DNA from: Yeosuana aromativorans
Lineage (GTDB): Bacteria; Bacteroidota; Bacteroidia; Flavobacteriales; Flavobacteriaceae
NCBI RefSeq assembly: GCF_014646655.1
Contig: NZ_BMNR01000002.1
Location: 124,001-188,000 of the forward strand
DNA: 64,000 bases
Reading direction: 5' to 3'
The position numbers and the translations under genes are program-made. The notes under the pieces were generated by a model. It was given only the letters and a program-made list of their open reading frames with translations. It made no database searches and was not told where the DNA came from. Positions 49,372-61,293 of the stretch are shown here, one piece after another. The stretch's first letter is position 1. Each line of letters starts with the position of its first letter.

Positions 49372-51738
49372 TTATGAATTTTCGTTTTCTAAAAGTTTAT
49401 CCAATGCTGTTAAATCGGGTACTAAAACTTGTCTGGCTTTACTACCTTCAAAAGGACCAACAATGCCAGCAGCTTCCAGTTGGTCAATCAATCTTCCAGC
49501 TCGGTTATAACCCAATTTAAGTTTGCGTTGCAAAAGTGATGCAGAACCTTGTTGTGCGGTAACGATTACTTCAGCGGCTTCCCTAAATAGTTTATCCCTG
49601 TCTGATATATCTATATCAAGACTTGTGCCGCTTTCTTCGCCAATGTACTCTGGTAAAATAAAAGCTTCAGGATAGGCTTTTTGTGAACCGATAAACTCAG
49701 TTATTTTTTCAATTTCTGGTGTGTCAACAAAGGCACATTGTACGCGTATTAAATCATTTCCTTGGGTAAAGAGCATATCACCACGACCAATAAGCTGATC
49801 GGCACCAGAACCGTCCAAAATCGTTCTGGAGTCTATTTTTGACGTTACCCTAAACGCTATACGCGCCGGGAAATTGGCCTTAATAATTCCCGTAATAACG
49901 TTAACCGATGGGCGTTGGGTAGCAATGATTAAATGGATACCAATGGCACGGGCAAGCTGAGCCAAACGTGCAATGGGTGTTTCTACTTCCTTGCCTGCGG
50001 TCATGATTAAATCGGCAAACTCATCAATTACCAAGACAATGTAAGGCAAGAATTGATGCCCCTCATTTGGGTTTAATTTCCGGGCTTTAAATTTCACATT
50101 GTATTCGGCAATGTTTCGGCATAAAGCATTTTTAAGGAGCTCATACCGGTTGTCCATTTCAATACACAATGAGTTTAGTGTATTGATGACCTTATTGTTG
50201 TCTGTTATGATAGCATCCTCACTATCAGGCAGCTTAGCTAAATAATGGCGTTCAATTTTATTGAACAGTGTTAGTTCCACTTTTTTGGGATCCACCAAAA
50301 CAAACTTAACCTCGGCTGGATGTTTTTTATAAAGCAACGATGTTAAAACGGCATTCAATCCGACTGATTTACCTTGCCCTGTTGCACCGGCCATAAGCAA
50401 GTGGGGCATTTTGGCAAGATCAACCACAAAGGTTTCGTTACTAATGGTTTTACCTAAAGCAATTGGCAATTGCATCTCAGAATTTTGAAACTTTTTGGAC
50501 GCAATGACTGAGCGCATGGATACTATGGTGGCGTTGGTGTTGGGCACTTCAATACCAATGGTTCCTTTTCCTGGTATAGGAGCAATAATACGGATACCCA
50601 ATGCCGAAAGCGATAAGGCAATATCATCTTCCAGATTTTTGATTTTTGAAATTCTCACACCAGCATTCGGAACTATTTCATAGAGCGTCACGGTTGGTCC
50701 AATGGTTGCTTTAATGCTAGCTATACCAATATTATAATTGTTCAGGGTTTCAACAATCCTGTTTTTATTGGTTTCTAATTCCTCTTGATTGATTGTGATG
50801 CCTTCAGAATCATATTTCTTTAAGAGATCTAAATGCGGAAATTGGTAATTCCCCAGCTCTAAAGTTGGGTCAAATTGACCATAGTCTTCAACAAGTTTAT
50901 TAGCTAGATTATCCGTTTCCGAAAGTTCTTCCTCGGCTTTTTCAACAATCATCTCTAAATCAGTATCATCAGTTTTTGAGGCCGTCTCTTTTTTTGTGTC
51001 CTTGACTGAATGTTTAGTTTCAATGGTATCTTCCTCTAAAGGTATTTCATAAGCTGATTTTATTGCTTCCGCCTCAAGAGATAAATCGTTGTCTAAAGAA
51101 ACGTTGAAATTATCATCCTCATAGTTGAACTCATCTTTAAAATCTTTTTTTGCTGATTTGAATAATCTTGCAAAACTCTCTGTTGTAACTTTAAATCGAA
51201 TGGCAAGAAATGTTATCAATGTGAACAATAACAGCAGTGAGGTTCCTATTATGCCCAAATAATCCTGTAAAAAACTATTGATTTCAAAACCGACCGTACC
51301 ACCAAGTGCATCATTGTAATTGGTAAAAAAACCAAAAAGAACGGATAACCAAATAATGCTTATAATGCCCCAAAACCAATGCTTTCTGAGTTTTGCTCTA
51401 CTGGAATCCAAAAGGACATAAATGCCAGATAGAAAAACCAATCCAGAAAATATAAATGAAGACACACCAAACCCTCGTTGTATAAAAAAATCACTTAGCC
51501 AAGCCCCAGATTTATTCAACCAATTATCTGCTTTTGTTTTGCGCGAGGCAAATTCAGATAAGGTGCTTTGGTCAGCATCTCCAGTAAAGAAAAATGAGAT
51601 AAAGGCAATGCATAATATAATGCCAAAAATAACTAAAAAGCTACCCAAAATTAGCTTTTGCTGATTGGATAGCTTAAAGCTTTTGAATTTAAATTTGGGT
51701 TTAGAAGGTTTTTTAGTTTTGGTTTTGGTCTTCGCCAT
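49372..51738 (-). CDS. ftsK: DNA translocase FtsK
   Basis: 788 residues. Four N-terminal membrane helices (about 25-195), an acidic linker, a beta/alpha region with ATIGPTVTLYEIVPNAGVRISKIKNLEDDIALSL, the RecA-like motor with Walker A GATGQGKS at 451-458 and IVLVIDEFADLI Walker B, and a C-terminal gamma winged-helix domain (QGSASLLQRKLKLGYNRAGRLIDQLE). Pumps chromosome DNA at the division septum. A TATTTTTG -7 lies 20 nt upstream. Confidence 0.95.
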   Translation of the reverse strand: MAKTKTKTKKPSKPKFKFKSFKLSNQQKLILGSFLVIFGIILCIAFISFFFTGDADQSTLSEFASRKTKADNWLNKSGAWLSDFFIQRGFGVSSFIFSGLVFLSGIYVLLDSSRAKLRKHWFWGIISIIWLSVLFGFFTNYNDALGGTVGFEINSFLQDYLGIIGTSLLLLFTLITFLAIRFKVTTESFARLFKSAKKDFKDEFNYEDDNFNVSLDNDLSLEAEAIKSAYEIPLEEDTIETKHSVKDTKKETASKTDDTDLEMIVEKAEEELSETDNLANKLVEDYGQFDPTLELGNYQFPHLDLLKKYDSEGITINQEELETNKNRIVETLNNYNIGIASIKATIGPTVTLYEIVPNAGVRISKIKNLEDDIALSLSALGIRIIAPIPGKGTIGIEVPNTNATIVSMRSVIASKKFQNSEMQLPIALGKTISNETFVVDLAKMPHLLMAGATGQGKSVGLNAVLTSLLYKKHPAEVKFVLVDPKKVELTLFNKIERHYLAKLPDSEDAIITDNNKVINTLNSLCIEMDNRYELLKNALCRNIAEYNVKFKARKLNPNEGHQFLPYIVLVIDEFADLIMTAGKEVETPIARLAQLARAIGIHLIIATQRPSVNVITGIIKANFPARIAFRVTSKIDSRTILDGSGADQLIGRGDMLFTQGNDLIRVQCAFVDTPEIEKITEFIGSQKAYPEAFILPEYIGEESGTSLDIDISDRDKLFREAAEVIVTAQQGSASLLQRKLKLGYNRAGRLIDQLEAAGIVGPFEGSKARQVLVPDLTALDKLLENENS

Positions 51739-51758
51739 TAATGCGCTGTTATTTTAAA

Positions 51759-51766
51759 CAAAAATA
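51759..51766 (-). promoter_or_regulatory. -7 promoter element of the ftsK operon
   Basis: Minus strand TATTTTTG, exact TAnnTTTG, 20 nt before the ftsK ATG in the 137-nt gap to dgkA. No TTG at -33. Confidence 0.4.
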
Positions 51767-51875
51767 CAAATTACTACCATTAACGAAACTTTATTTTAAA
51801 AAATTGCAAAACGATAGTTCAATACAAGGTTGTTTGCCAAATGTGTCACTGTTTGTAATACGAAAAAAAGTGATG

Positions 51876-52250
51876 TTATAGTTGGAAAATTTTAGGGACA
51901 TAAATAATCAAACCAACAATACTGGCAAAAAACGCAGCTATAAAAACGGCGCCAGCGGCAATGTCTTTTATCAAGCCAATTTTTTTATGATTTTCTGGGT
52001 GGATAAAATCAGCTATTGCTTCAATGGCCGTATTGATGCTTTCAATGCTAATAACCAATCCGATGGCTAATATTTGAAATAGCCATTCAACAGTGGAAAT
52101 CTTAAAATAAAAACCCAAACCGGTTAAAACTACAGCAATAACAAATTGAACTTGAATGCTGGCTTCGGTTTTTAAAAGAAACATAGCGCCCTTAAAAGCA
52201 AACCCTATACTCTTTAATCTGTTTACAATAAAGGATTTCTTCTGGCCCAT
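51876..52250 (-). CDS. dgkA: Diacylglycerol kinase family protein (DgkA)
   Basis: 124 residues, three membrane helices. The DgkA active-site segment is seen as ISIESINTAIEAIADFIHPENHKKIGLIKDIAAGAV. Phosphorylates diacylglycerol or undecaprenol at the inner membrane. 19 nt after tpx on the same strand. Confidence 0.92.
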   Translation of the reverse strand: MGQKKSFIVNRLKSIGFAFKGAMFLLKTEASIQVQFVIAVVLTGLGFYFKISTVEWLFQILAIGLVISIESINTAIEAIADFIHPENHKKIGLIKDIAAGAVFIAAFFASIVGLIIYVPKIFQL

Positions 52251-52269
52251 TAAAATATGTTTTCTTGTA

Positions 52270-52770
52270 TTATTTGAGAGCCTTTAAAGCTGCAGAATAA
52301 TCGGGTTCATTAACGGTTTCGCTCACTTGCTCTGTGTGGGTAATAATACCATGTTCATCAATTACAACAACAGATCTGGACAATAAACTTTCCAATGGTC
52401 CGGTAATAAAATCTACACCATAGGTTTTGCCAAAACTACCATTTTTGTAATCAGATAAACTCACTACATTGTTCAACCCTTCAGCCCCACAAAAACGGCT
52501 GTGCGCAAAAGGTAAGTCTTTAGAAATGCACAATACCTTCGTGTTTTTAAGCTCACTGGCTTCTTTGTTAAACTGTCTAACAGATTGTGCACAGGTACCT
52601 GTATCAATACTTGGGAAGATATTGAGCACTAATTGATGCCCCTTGAAATCATTTAAGGTCCTGGTTGATAAGTCTGTAGCGGTTAGCTTAAAATCTGGTG
52701 CTTTACTGCCAATTTTTGGGAGGTTTCCAGATGTTTCAATGGTGTTGCCTTTAAGTGTTACTGTTGCCAT
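52270..52770 (-). CDS. tpx: Thiol peroxidase
   Basis: 166 residues, atypical 2-Cys peroxiredoxin. Peroxidatic Cys C60 in SIDTGTCAQSVRQF and resolving Cys C94 in SRFCGAEG match the Tpx spacing. Removes H2O2 and alkyl hydroperoxides using thioredoxin. Divergent from katG across 322 nt. Confidence 0.95.
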   Translation of the reverse strand: MATVTLKGNTIETSGNLPKIGSKAPDFKLTATDLSTRTLNDFKGHQLVLNIFPSIDTGTCAQSVRQFNKEASELKNTKVLCISKDLPFAHSRFCGAEGLNNVVSLSDYKNGSFGKTYGVDFITGPLESLLSRSVVVIDEHGIITHTEQVSETVNEPDYSAALKALK

Positions 52771-55258
<2,488 letters not shown>

Positions 55259-55278
55259 ATCATTTGGATATATTAAAC

Positions 55279-55310
55279 AAAAAGGGCTTCAACATGTTGA
55301 AGCCCTTTTT
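55279..55310. terminator. Bidirectional terminator between katG and the DUF6952 gene
   Basis: Perfect 32-nt palindrome AAAAAGGGCTTCAACA followed by its reverse complement, then more T on the plus strand. It serves katG and the convergent prx-trx operon. Confidence 0.92.
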
Positions 55311-55338
55311 TATTATCAATGTAACAAAGTATTACTTT

Positions 55339-55596
55339 CTATTTGTCAATAGAGCCTAAAACCCTTGACATAAATTGGTTTAAGGCCTCTTTTTTAGGCG
55401 TACCATCCTTAACCATTTTGTTAACTTCTAAAGCACCATACATATTGGATATCAATTCTCCAATAACATCCAGTTCTTCATCTTTTAACGAAGGTACTTC
55501 AGTAAGGTTTTCTAAAGTCTCAATGGTTTCAACAATAAAATCCTCATCGTTGTCCTCTATAAACTGTGTTAAATGTTTAATTACTGGTAACTTCAT
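55339..55596 (-). CDS. DUF6952-like small acidic protein
   Basis: 85 residues, acidic and helical (KHLTQFIEDNDEDFIVETIETLENL, VNKMVKDGTPKKEALNQFMSRVLGS). It overlaps the end of the thioredoxin gene by 20 nt, so is translated with it. The family name is recalled from its usual place behind thioredoxin in Flavobacteriia. Function unknown. Confidence 0.75.
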   Translation of the reverse strand: MKLPVIKHLTQFIEDNDEDFIVETIETLENLTEVPSLKDEELDVIGELISNMYGALEVNKMVKDGTPKKEALNQFMSRVLGSIDK

Positions 55597-55891
55597 TTAC
55601 TAGATCTTTTAAAACATCAAACTTATTGGTTTGCACCTGATTGACAAAAGCTCCATTTTTAAAAGCAGCAAAGGTTGGTAAATTGTCAACCGTAGCCAGC
55701 TTTCTGGATTCTGGAAATTGTTCAGCATCAGCAATAACAAATGTGATAGCATCATTCTCTGAAGCCAGTTTTTTTACTTTTGGCTTCATGATTCTGCAGT
55801 TGCCACACCAGGTAGCTGAGTATTGAACAACTACGGTGTCATTGTTTGCAATGATATCTTGTAAGTTATCTTGTTCTAATTCTTGAAGCAT
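55577..55891 (-). CDS. Thioredoxin family protein
   Basis: 104 residues, thioredoxin fold with active site W28-C-G-N-C32 in YSATWCGNCRIMKP (canonical is WCGPC) and cis-Pro segment DNLPTFAAF. It starts 5 nt after the peroxiredoxin and is its likely electron donor. The Pro-to-Asn change alters redox potential in known variants. Confidence 0.92.
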   Translation of the reverse strand: MLQELEQDNLQDIIANNDTVVVQYSATWCGNCRIMKPKVKKLASENDAITFVIADAEQFPESRKLATVDNLPTFAAFKNGAFVNQVQTNKFDVLKDLVNEVTSN

Positions 55892-55896
55892 ATTTG

Positions 55897-56541
55897 TTAA
55901 TTTAATTGTGCTGATAAATACTCTGCAGTAGAATGTCTATCTGCTTTCATAGCGTTTTTACCGTCTTCCCAGTTTGCAGGGCACACTTCGCCTTTTTCTT
56001 GAACATGTGTCAAAGCATCAATGATACGGATGAACTCATTTACATTTCTACCAATTGGCATGTTGTTGATGCCTTCGTGTTGTACAATACCGTTTTCATC
56101 AATAATGTAAGTAGCTCTATAGGTTACGTTGTCACCTTCTACAGTATATAAACCGGTTTCTTCATTGTATTGTTCATTGGTGATGTCTAAAATACCTAAT
56201 GCAGAAGCAAGATTTCTGTTGGAATCAGCTAGGATAGGGTAGGTTACACCTTCAATGCCACCATTGTTTTTTGGAGTATTTAACCAAGCAAAATGGACTT
56301 CTGGCGTGTCACAAGAGGCACCAATTACAATTGTGTTTCTTTTGTCAAACTCACCTAAAGCTGCTTGAAAAGCATGCAATTCAGTTGGACAAACAAAGGT
56401 AAAATCTTTAGGATACCAAAAAAGGATTACTTTTTTCTTGTTGTTGATAGCTTCTTCTAGAACGTTTACTTTAAAAGTATCGCCCATATCGTTCATTGCG
56501 TCAACGTTTAAATTTGGAAATTTTTTTCCTACAAATGCCAT
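55897..56541 (-). CDS. Typical 2-Cys peroxiredoxin (AhpC/Prx1)
   Basis: 214 residues. Peroxidatic Cys C51 in FTFVCPTEL, the catalytic Arg/Thr frame conserved, and the resolving Cys in GEVCPANW near residue 187, with a C-terminal tail. Reduces H2O2 and organic peroxides. First gene of the prx-trx-DUF6952 operon and the best-supported promoter in the window lies 37 nt upstream. Confidence 0.95.
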   Translation of the reverse strand: MAFVGKKFPNLNVDAMNDMGDTFKVNVLEEAINNKKKVILFWYPKDFTFVCPTELHAFQAALGEFDKRNTIVIGASCDTPEVHFAWLNTPKNNGGIEGVTYPILADSNRNLASALGILDITNEQYNEETGLYTVEGDNVTYRATYIIDENGIVQHEGINNMPIGRNVNEFIRIIDALTHVQEKGEVCPANWEDGKNAMKADRHSTAEYLSAQLN

Positions 56542-56577
56542 GTGTTTTTATTTTTAATTGTTAAAATTTTCTGACGG

Positions 56578-56606
56578 CAAATATAATATGCATCGTAAAA
56601 ATTCAA
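56578..56606 (-). promoter_or_regulatory. Promoter of the peroxiredoxin operon
   Basis: Minus strand: TTG (56604-56606), 18-nt spacer, TATATTTG (56578-56585), close to the Bacteroidota TTG-N19-TAnnTTTG consensus. The -7 ends 37 nt before the ATG. Confidence 0.6.
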
Positions 56607-56681
56607 CTTGAAAAAAATTTTAAATTCTTATGGCATAATAGAATTTTATTATTGAAAAAAATCAGCTAAAGAAATAGAAAT

Positions 56682-58172
56682 TTATTTGGATGTCAGCTTT
56701 CTTATTTTAATGTTGAAATAAGCGAATATCAAGGTCATTATGGGACTGATCAAATTGAAAAAGGCGTACCAAACATATTCACCTGTTCCAACACCCAATG
56801 TTTTGGACTGATAGGCACCACCTGTGTTCCAAGGGAACAAAATGGACGTTACGGTTCCAGAATCTTCTAGGGTTCTACTAAGGTTTTCTGGCGCTAAACC
56901 ACGGTCATTAAAAGCTTTTTGATACATTTTCCCTGGTACTACTATGGCGAGGTATTGATCGCTGGCAGTTCCGTTAAAGAAAATACACGTAAACGTTGTG
57001 CTGGCAAACAATCCAAAAGTGGATTTGGCTACTTTTAGCAAGCTATCGCTTATTTTTTGCAAGGCACCAATTTCTTGCATGATGCCACCAAAAAACATGG
57101 CGCACAATATCAACCAAATAGTGGATAACATACCGCCCATGCCTCCTGATGAAAATAATTCATTTTCATCCAGTATTTTATTTCCCGAGGGAATATAGAC
57201 ATCGGTAGTCATGGCGTTCATAACGCCTTTATAAGCCGAATCAAAATTAAAGGTGTCACTTCCAGCAATTTTCATCACAATTTCCGGTTGAAAAATAACC
57301 GCAAAAATTCCGGCTAAAATCGTTCCTACAAACAAAGCGGTCAATGGCTTTGCTTTTTTAACAATCATGATGATTACAACAAGTGGCACAATAAACAGCA
57401 AGGGGTTGACATTAAAGGTGTTTTGTATGCTGCTTACCAATGCCGAATTATCTTGTAAGTCAACACTTTCATGTTGAAATCCCAAAATAAGAAATAGTAT
57501 CAATGTTATGGTTATGGTGGGAACTGTGGTGTAAGCCATGTATTTAACATGTGTAAAAACATCTGTTCCAGCCATGGCGGGAGCTAGGTTGGTGGTATCG
57601 CTTAAAGGTGACATTTTATCACCAAAGTAGGCTCCAGACAATACGGCACCGGCAATCATGCCAGGCGGTAATTCCAAGGCTTTTCCAATGCCCATTAAGG
57701 CAATTCCAATAGTGGCTGTTGTAGTCCATGAGCTTCCTGTGGCCAATGAAATGATGCAACAAATAAGCAAGGCAGCTGCTAGAAAGAAGGTAGGGTTTAA
57801 TATTTTTAATCCGTAAAAAATCATGGTTGGTATAATACCGCTAATCAGCCATGTGCCAGCCAAGGCACCAACCATTAACAATATAAAAATGGCAGAGCCA
57901 GTCGATTTTACGTTGTCAACCACAGCCTCAAGCATATCGTTGTAACGTATGTTTTTTGAAAAGCCAATAATGGCAGCAACTACGCCCGCAAAAATCAATG
58001 CGAACTGATTGGGGCCGCTAGTGGCTTCATCAGAATAAATATAAACGTTATATGCCAGTAAAATGATTAAAACAATAATTGGGATTAAGGCTTCCCAAAA
58101 GCGAAGGGATTTGTTGTCGTGTAAAATAATATCATCAATATCTATGTCTAGATTATCGTTTTTATGTTGCAT
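56682..58172 (-). CDS. nhaC: NhaC-type Na+/H+ antiporter
   Basis: 496 residues, about 12 membrane helices. Typical stretches: GAVLSGAYFGDKMSPLSDTTNLAPAMAGTD, TGSSWTTTATIG and FNGTASDQYLAIVVPGKMY. Exchanges sodium for protons at the inner membrane, suited to a marine host. Stands alone between the peroxiredoxin operon and the gamma-lyase gene. Confidence 0.93.
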   Translation of the reverse strand: MQHKNDNLDIDIDDIILHDNKSLRFWEALIPIIVLIILLAYNVYIYSDEATSGPNQFALIFAGVVAAIIGFSKNIRYNDMLEAVVDNVKSTGSAIFILLMVGALAGTWLISGIIPTMIFYGLKILNPTFFLAAALLICCIISLATGSSWTTTATIGIALMGIGKALELPPGMIAGAVLSGAYFGDKMSPLSDTTNLAPAMAGTDVFTHVKYMAYTTVPTITITLILFLILGFQHESVDLQDNSALVSSIQNTFNVNPLLFIVPLVVIIMIVKKAKPLTALFVGTILAGIFAVIFQPEIVMKIAGSDTFNFDSAYKGVMNAMTTDVYIPSGNKILDENELFSSGGMGGMLSTIWLILCAMFFGGIMQEIGALQKISDSLLKVAKSTFGLFASTTFTCIFFNGTASDQYLAIVVPGKMYQKAFNDRGLAPENLSRTLEDSGTVTSILFPWNTGGAYQSKTLGVGTGEYVWYAFFNLISPIMTLIFAYFNIKIRKLTSK

Positions 58173-58225
58173 GCTTTTTATTTTGGATTGTAATGTTACG
58201 CTTTTAGATTAAAAATTACAAAGCA

Positions 58226-58253
58226 AAAACCCAAAAGTTAGCTTTTGGGTTTT
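58226..58253 (-). terminator. Terminator of the methionine gamma-lyase gene
   Basis: AAAACCCAAAAG (58226-58237), loop TTAG, CTTTTGGGTTTT (58242-58253). It starts 23 nt after the gene's stop and separates it from nhaC. Confidence 0.88.
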
Positions 58254-58275
58254 ATCAATATCAAATTAAAAAAGT

Positions 58276-59481
58276 TTATGCAGTTAAAATATTAAGTTGC
58301 TCCATACATTGTCGCATCATCTTGTAGGTTCTCTCAATATCATCATCCAATCCTATGGAAAAGCGTATCAATCCATCACTCAAACCCATTTCTTTTTGTT
58401 CGTCTTCAGGAATTTCACTGGATGTTGATGTTCCAGGCGCACTAAATAAGGTTTTGTAAAACCCAAGGCTTACTGCCAAATAACCAAGATTGTTATTCTG
58501 CATAAGTTCCATAAGTTCATTGGCTTTGTCAAGTGAACCTACATCAATGGTAAGCATGCCTCCAAAACCATAATCTGGGTGCATCATGCTTTTAAACAAC
58601 TCATGGGATGGGTGCGATTTTAGACCAGGATAAACCGTTTTAAGACCATCAGCCTCAAATTTTTCAGCAAGAAATAACGCATTTTTGCTGTGTTGCTTCA
58701 TTCGGATATGAAGCGTTCTTAAGTTTTTCAATACCGAAGCGGCTCTCAAGCTATCCATGGTGGCGCCCAGCAGCATGCAAGCACCATTGTTAACATTGCG
58801 CAAATCATTAATGAATTCCTGTGTGCCACAAACCACACCGCCAACCGTGTCACTGGATCCATTGATGAATTTTGTTAAACTATGAATAACCACGTCAGCA
58901 CCTAAAATAGCAGGCGAAATGGAAAGCGGTGAAAAGGTATTGTCAATGATCAGTTTAAGGTTGTGTTTTTTAGCAATTTTAGCTAAAGCAGGAATGTCGG
59001 CAACCTCCAAAAGCGGATTACTAACCGATTCGCAATAAATTACTTTGGTGTTTTTATTGATAGCTGCCTCAACAGCTTTGGGGTTTGTTATATCGACAAA
59101 CGAGGTTTTTATATTCATTCTAGGAATGAAATTCTTTAAAAAGGCGTACGTTCCCCCATAAATGGTGCGGCTACTTACAATATGATCACCAGATTGGCAA
59201 AGTTGCAATAACACGGGTGTAATGGCTCCCATTCCTGATGCCGTAACATTAGCAGTTTCTGTGCCTTCCATGGCGGCCAAGGCTTCTCCCAAATATAAAT
59301 TGGAAGGGGAGGAATGCCTGGAATATAAATAACAACCATCGGCATTTCCTTCAAAGGTGTCAAACATGGTTTTTGCTGAGAGAAAGGTGTATGTGGAGGA
59401 ATCTGATATAGAAGGATTGACACCTCCAAATTCACCAAAATATTGTAAATCCTGTATGTTGTTTGCGGGTTTGAATGACAT
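58276..59481 (-). CDS. Cys/Met-metabolism PLP enzyme, probable methionine gamma-lyase
   Basis: 401 residues from ATG 59481 (MSFKPANNIQDLQYFGEFGGVNPSI). The frame runs on to 59535 but that stretch lacks family similarity. PLP lysine in VVIHSLTKFINGSSDTVGG, substrate loop YLYSRHSSPSNLYLGEALAAMEGTE and NTFSPLSI. It could also be a cystathionine gamma-synthase/lyase. A divergent Lrp-type regulator 136 nt away parallels the mdeA-mdeR arrangement of Pseudomonas and favours methionine gamma-lyase. Confidence 0.85.
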   Translation of the reverse strand: MSFKPANNIQDLQYFGEFGGVNPSISDSSTYTFLSAKTMFDTFEGNADGCYLYSRHSSPSNLYLGEALAAMEGTETANVTASGMGAITPVLLQLCQSGDHIVSSRTIYGGTYAFLKNFIPRMNIKTSFVDITNPKAVEAAINKNTKVIYCESVSNPLLEVADIPALAKIAKKHNLKLIIDNTFSPLSISPAILGADVVIHSLTKFINGSSDTVGGVVCGTQEFINDLRNVNNGACMLLGATMDSLRAASVLKNLRTLHIRMKQHSKNALFLAEKFEADGLKTVYPGLKSHPSHELFKSMMHPDYGFGGMLTIDVGSLDKANELMELMQNNNLGYLAVSLGFYKTLFSAPGTSTSSEIPEDEQKEMGLSDGLIRFSIGLDDDIERTYKMMRQCMEQLNILTA

Positions 59482-59574
59482 AAAATTTAGTTTTTTGATT
59501 CTATCAAATTTCTTATTTTTTAGATTAAAAAACAATGAATATGGTGTTATTTAGATAATAAAACTATAAATTAT

Positions 59575-59582
59575 TATATTTG
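59575..59582 (+). promoter_or_regulatory. -7 promoter element of the lrp-type gene
   Basis: TATATTTG, exact TAnnTTTG, 34 nt before the ATG at 59617. No TTG at -33. It lies in the 135-nt region shared with the divergent lyase gene, where the Lrp protein itself would be expected to bind. Confidence 0.4.
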
Positions 59583-59616
59583 GTGATAAATAACAATTTG
59601 TTAGTTGATTTAATGA

Positions 59617-60099
59617 ATGATTGATGAAAAATTTTCTGTTATGATATTAGACTCTATTGATAGGCAATTATTGACATATTTACAGCAGGATTGTAAACAG
59701 ACCAATAAGGAGTTGTCCAATAAACTGCATCTTTCGGTAACGGCGGTTTATGAGCGTATTAAAAAGCTTGAAAAAGAAGGAATAATTGATAAATATGTTG
59801 CTTTAGTTAAAAAAGAAAAAGTTGACAAAGCATTTGTTGCATTTTGTCATATTAAACTTATTCAACATGCCCAGGATTACGTGGTGAAATTTGAGAGAGA
59901 AGTGGCCACTTTGAGCGAAGTAATGGAATGTTACCATATTAGTGGGGATTATGATTATTTATTAAAAGTTATGGTAACCGATATGGAATCCTTTAGGGAA
60001 TTCATGGTCAATAAACTGACCAATATTGATCACATTGGCAGTACGCACAGTATGTTTGTAATCAATGAGGTGAAACATACAACGGCCATAAATATTTGA
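59617..60099 (+). CDS. Lrp/AsnC family transcriptional regulator
   Basis: 160 residues; ATG at 59641 (MILDSIDRQLL) is an alternative that matches the common family start better. HTH at LSNKLHLSVTAVYERIKKLEKEGII, then the RAM/AsnC ligand domain with ATLSEVMECYHISGDYDYLLKVMV. Amino-acid-responsive; by position it should regulate the divergent gamma-lyase, probably with methionine or a branched-chain amino acid. The next gene follows after 1 nt. Confidence 0.93.
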   Translation: MIDEKFSVMILDSIDRQLLTYLQQDCKQTNKELSNKLHLSVTAVYERIKKLEKEGIIDKYVALVKKEKVDKAFVAFCHIKLIQHAQDYVVKFEREVATLSEVMECYHISGDYDYLLKVMVTDMESFREFMVNKLTNIDHIGSTHSMFVINEVKHTTAINI

Positions 60100-60100
60100 T

Positions 60101-60727
60101 ATGAAATCTGTTAATTACAAACTCATAGAATTGTTCATTGTTTTTATTTTGTTGCCAATAAGTTTTGCCATTACATTTTCGGTATGGATAAAACTAGCAA
60201 TTGGTTTTTTAGGATTTTGGTATATCATTTATGTGCTTTTAAAAATAGAAAGATGCAAATTCAAATTGGCGTCAAATCTAAATTGGAAATCCTTTTGGAA
60301 AGAAACCTTTCTAAAGTTTGTTATTATAGTTCTGGTAACAATGGGTTATGTCTATTTTACAGATGCTTCAGCGCTTTTTAGGGTAGTGGCAGACAAACCA
60401 ACGTTGTGGCTGTTTGTTTTATTTATTTATAGTGTGTTTTCAGTATACCCCCAGGAATTGATTTACAGAACGTTTTTCTTTAAGCGTTATGAAGCATTCT
60501 TTACAAAAAAGAGCCAGTTGCAATTTTTGAATGCCGTGGTTTTTTCTCTCGGTCATATTTTCTTTAAGAATACGTTGGTACTTGTGCTTACTTTTTTAGG
60601 AGGCTTGTTATTTGCTTATACATACAGCAAAACAAAATCTACGGTTTTGGTGTCAATTGAGCATGCTATTTATGGGTGTTGGCTATTTACGGTAGGAATG
60701 GGCGGGATGCTGGGATTTCCTTCTTAA
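60101..60727 (+). CDS. CPBP-type membrane protein (CAAX-protease-like)
   Basis: 208 residues, about six to seven helices. The CPBP/ABI motifs are recognisable: YPQELIYRTFFFKRY in place of EExxxR, FSLGHIFF for the second motif and SIEHAIYGCW for the last. The first Glu of the usual EE pair is Gln. The family contains membrane-embedded glutamic proteases and inactive relatives. Starts directly after the regulator gene. Confidence 0.7.
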   Translation: MKSVNYKLIELFIVFILLPISFAITFSVWIKLAIGFLGFWYIIYVLLKIERCKFKLASNLNWKSFWKETFLKFVIIVLVTMGYVYFTDASALFRVVADKPTLWLFVLFIYSVFSVYPQELIYRTFFFKRYEAFFTKKSQLQFLNAVVFSLGHIFFKNTLVLVLTFLGGLLFAYTYSKTKSTVLVSIEHAIYGCWLFTVGMGGMLGFPS

Positions 60728-60782
60728 GTTTGGTTTTTGAAACTATTGTCTAAACTTTTTTGTTATTTTTAGCAATAAATAA

Positions 60783-61289
60783 ATGCCTAGTATGAAAAAA
60801 GCGAGTTATGTTTTAATTGGAATTATCATTGGGGCTTTGGCAACCTATTTTTTTTGTCCGAGACTCCCCGAGAATTATAATGATAAAATAGTTAAACCAA
60901 AGGGGCTTATTACACCAGCTGAAGCCAAGGAATTAAATTATAATTGGACCAAAACAAGGAAAAAAGCGGTTGATTCTGCCGCAGGAAAAGTTGATGATCG
61001 TTCTTCCTCATGGTCTTTATCAGATATTGAAAATTATTTAGCATACGCTAAAAACCAATCAGACAGTTTGGGCTATGATATGACTGGAATACGCGTATAT
61101 TTGGGTGTTTATCCCGGAAATGCACCAAATGGAAAAGCGGATTATACAACTATGTTCATAGTTCCAACGGGTAAGAAATCGGTATCAGAAGCAAGTATTA
61201 TGGATATCATGTTGCCACCACCAACTAGTGATTTACCAGTAAACCCGTTAAACGATGGTAGTGGAAGTGGTGATGGTTATCCACAATGA
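60783..61289 (+). CDS. Membrane-anchored hypothetical protein
   Basis: 168 residues; ATG at 60792 is an alternative start. One N-terminal membrane segment (ASYVLIGIIIGALATYFF) and then a soluble domain (YNWTKTRKKAVDSAAG, DMTGIRVYLGVYPGN) ending in a Gly/Ser/Pro-rich tail. No family recognised. Followed by a membrane protein and a histidine kinase in the same direction. Confidence 0.7.
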   Translation: MPSMKKASYVLIGIIIGALATYFFCPRLPENYNDKIVKPKGLITPAEAKELNYNWTKTRKKAVDSAAGKVDDRSSSWSLSDIENYLAYAKNQSDSLGYDMTGIRVYLGVYPGNAPNGKADYTTMFIVPTGKKSVSEASIMDIMLPPPTSDLPVNPLNDGSGSGDGYPQ

Positions 61290-61293
61290 ATTA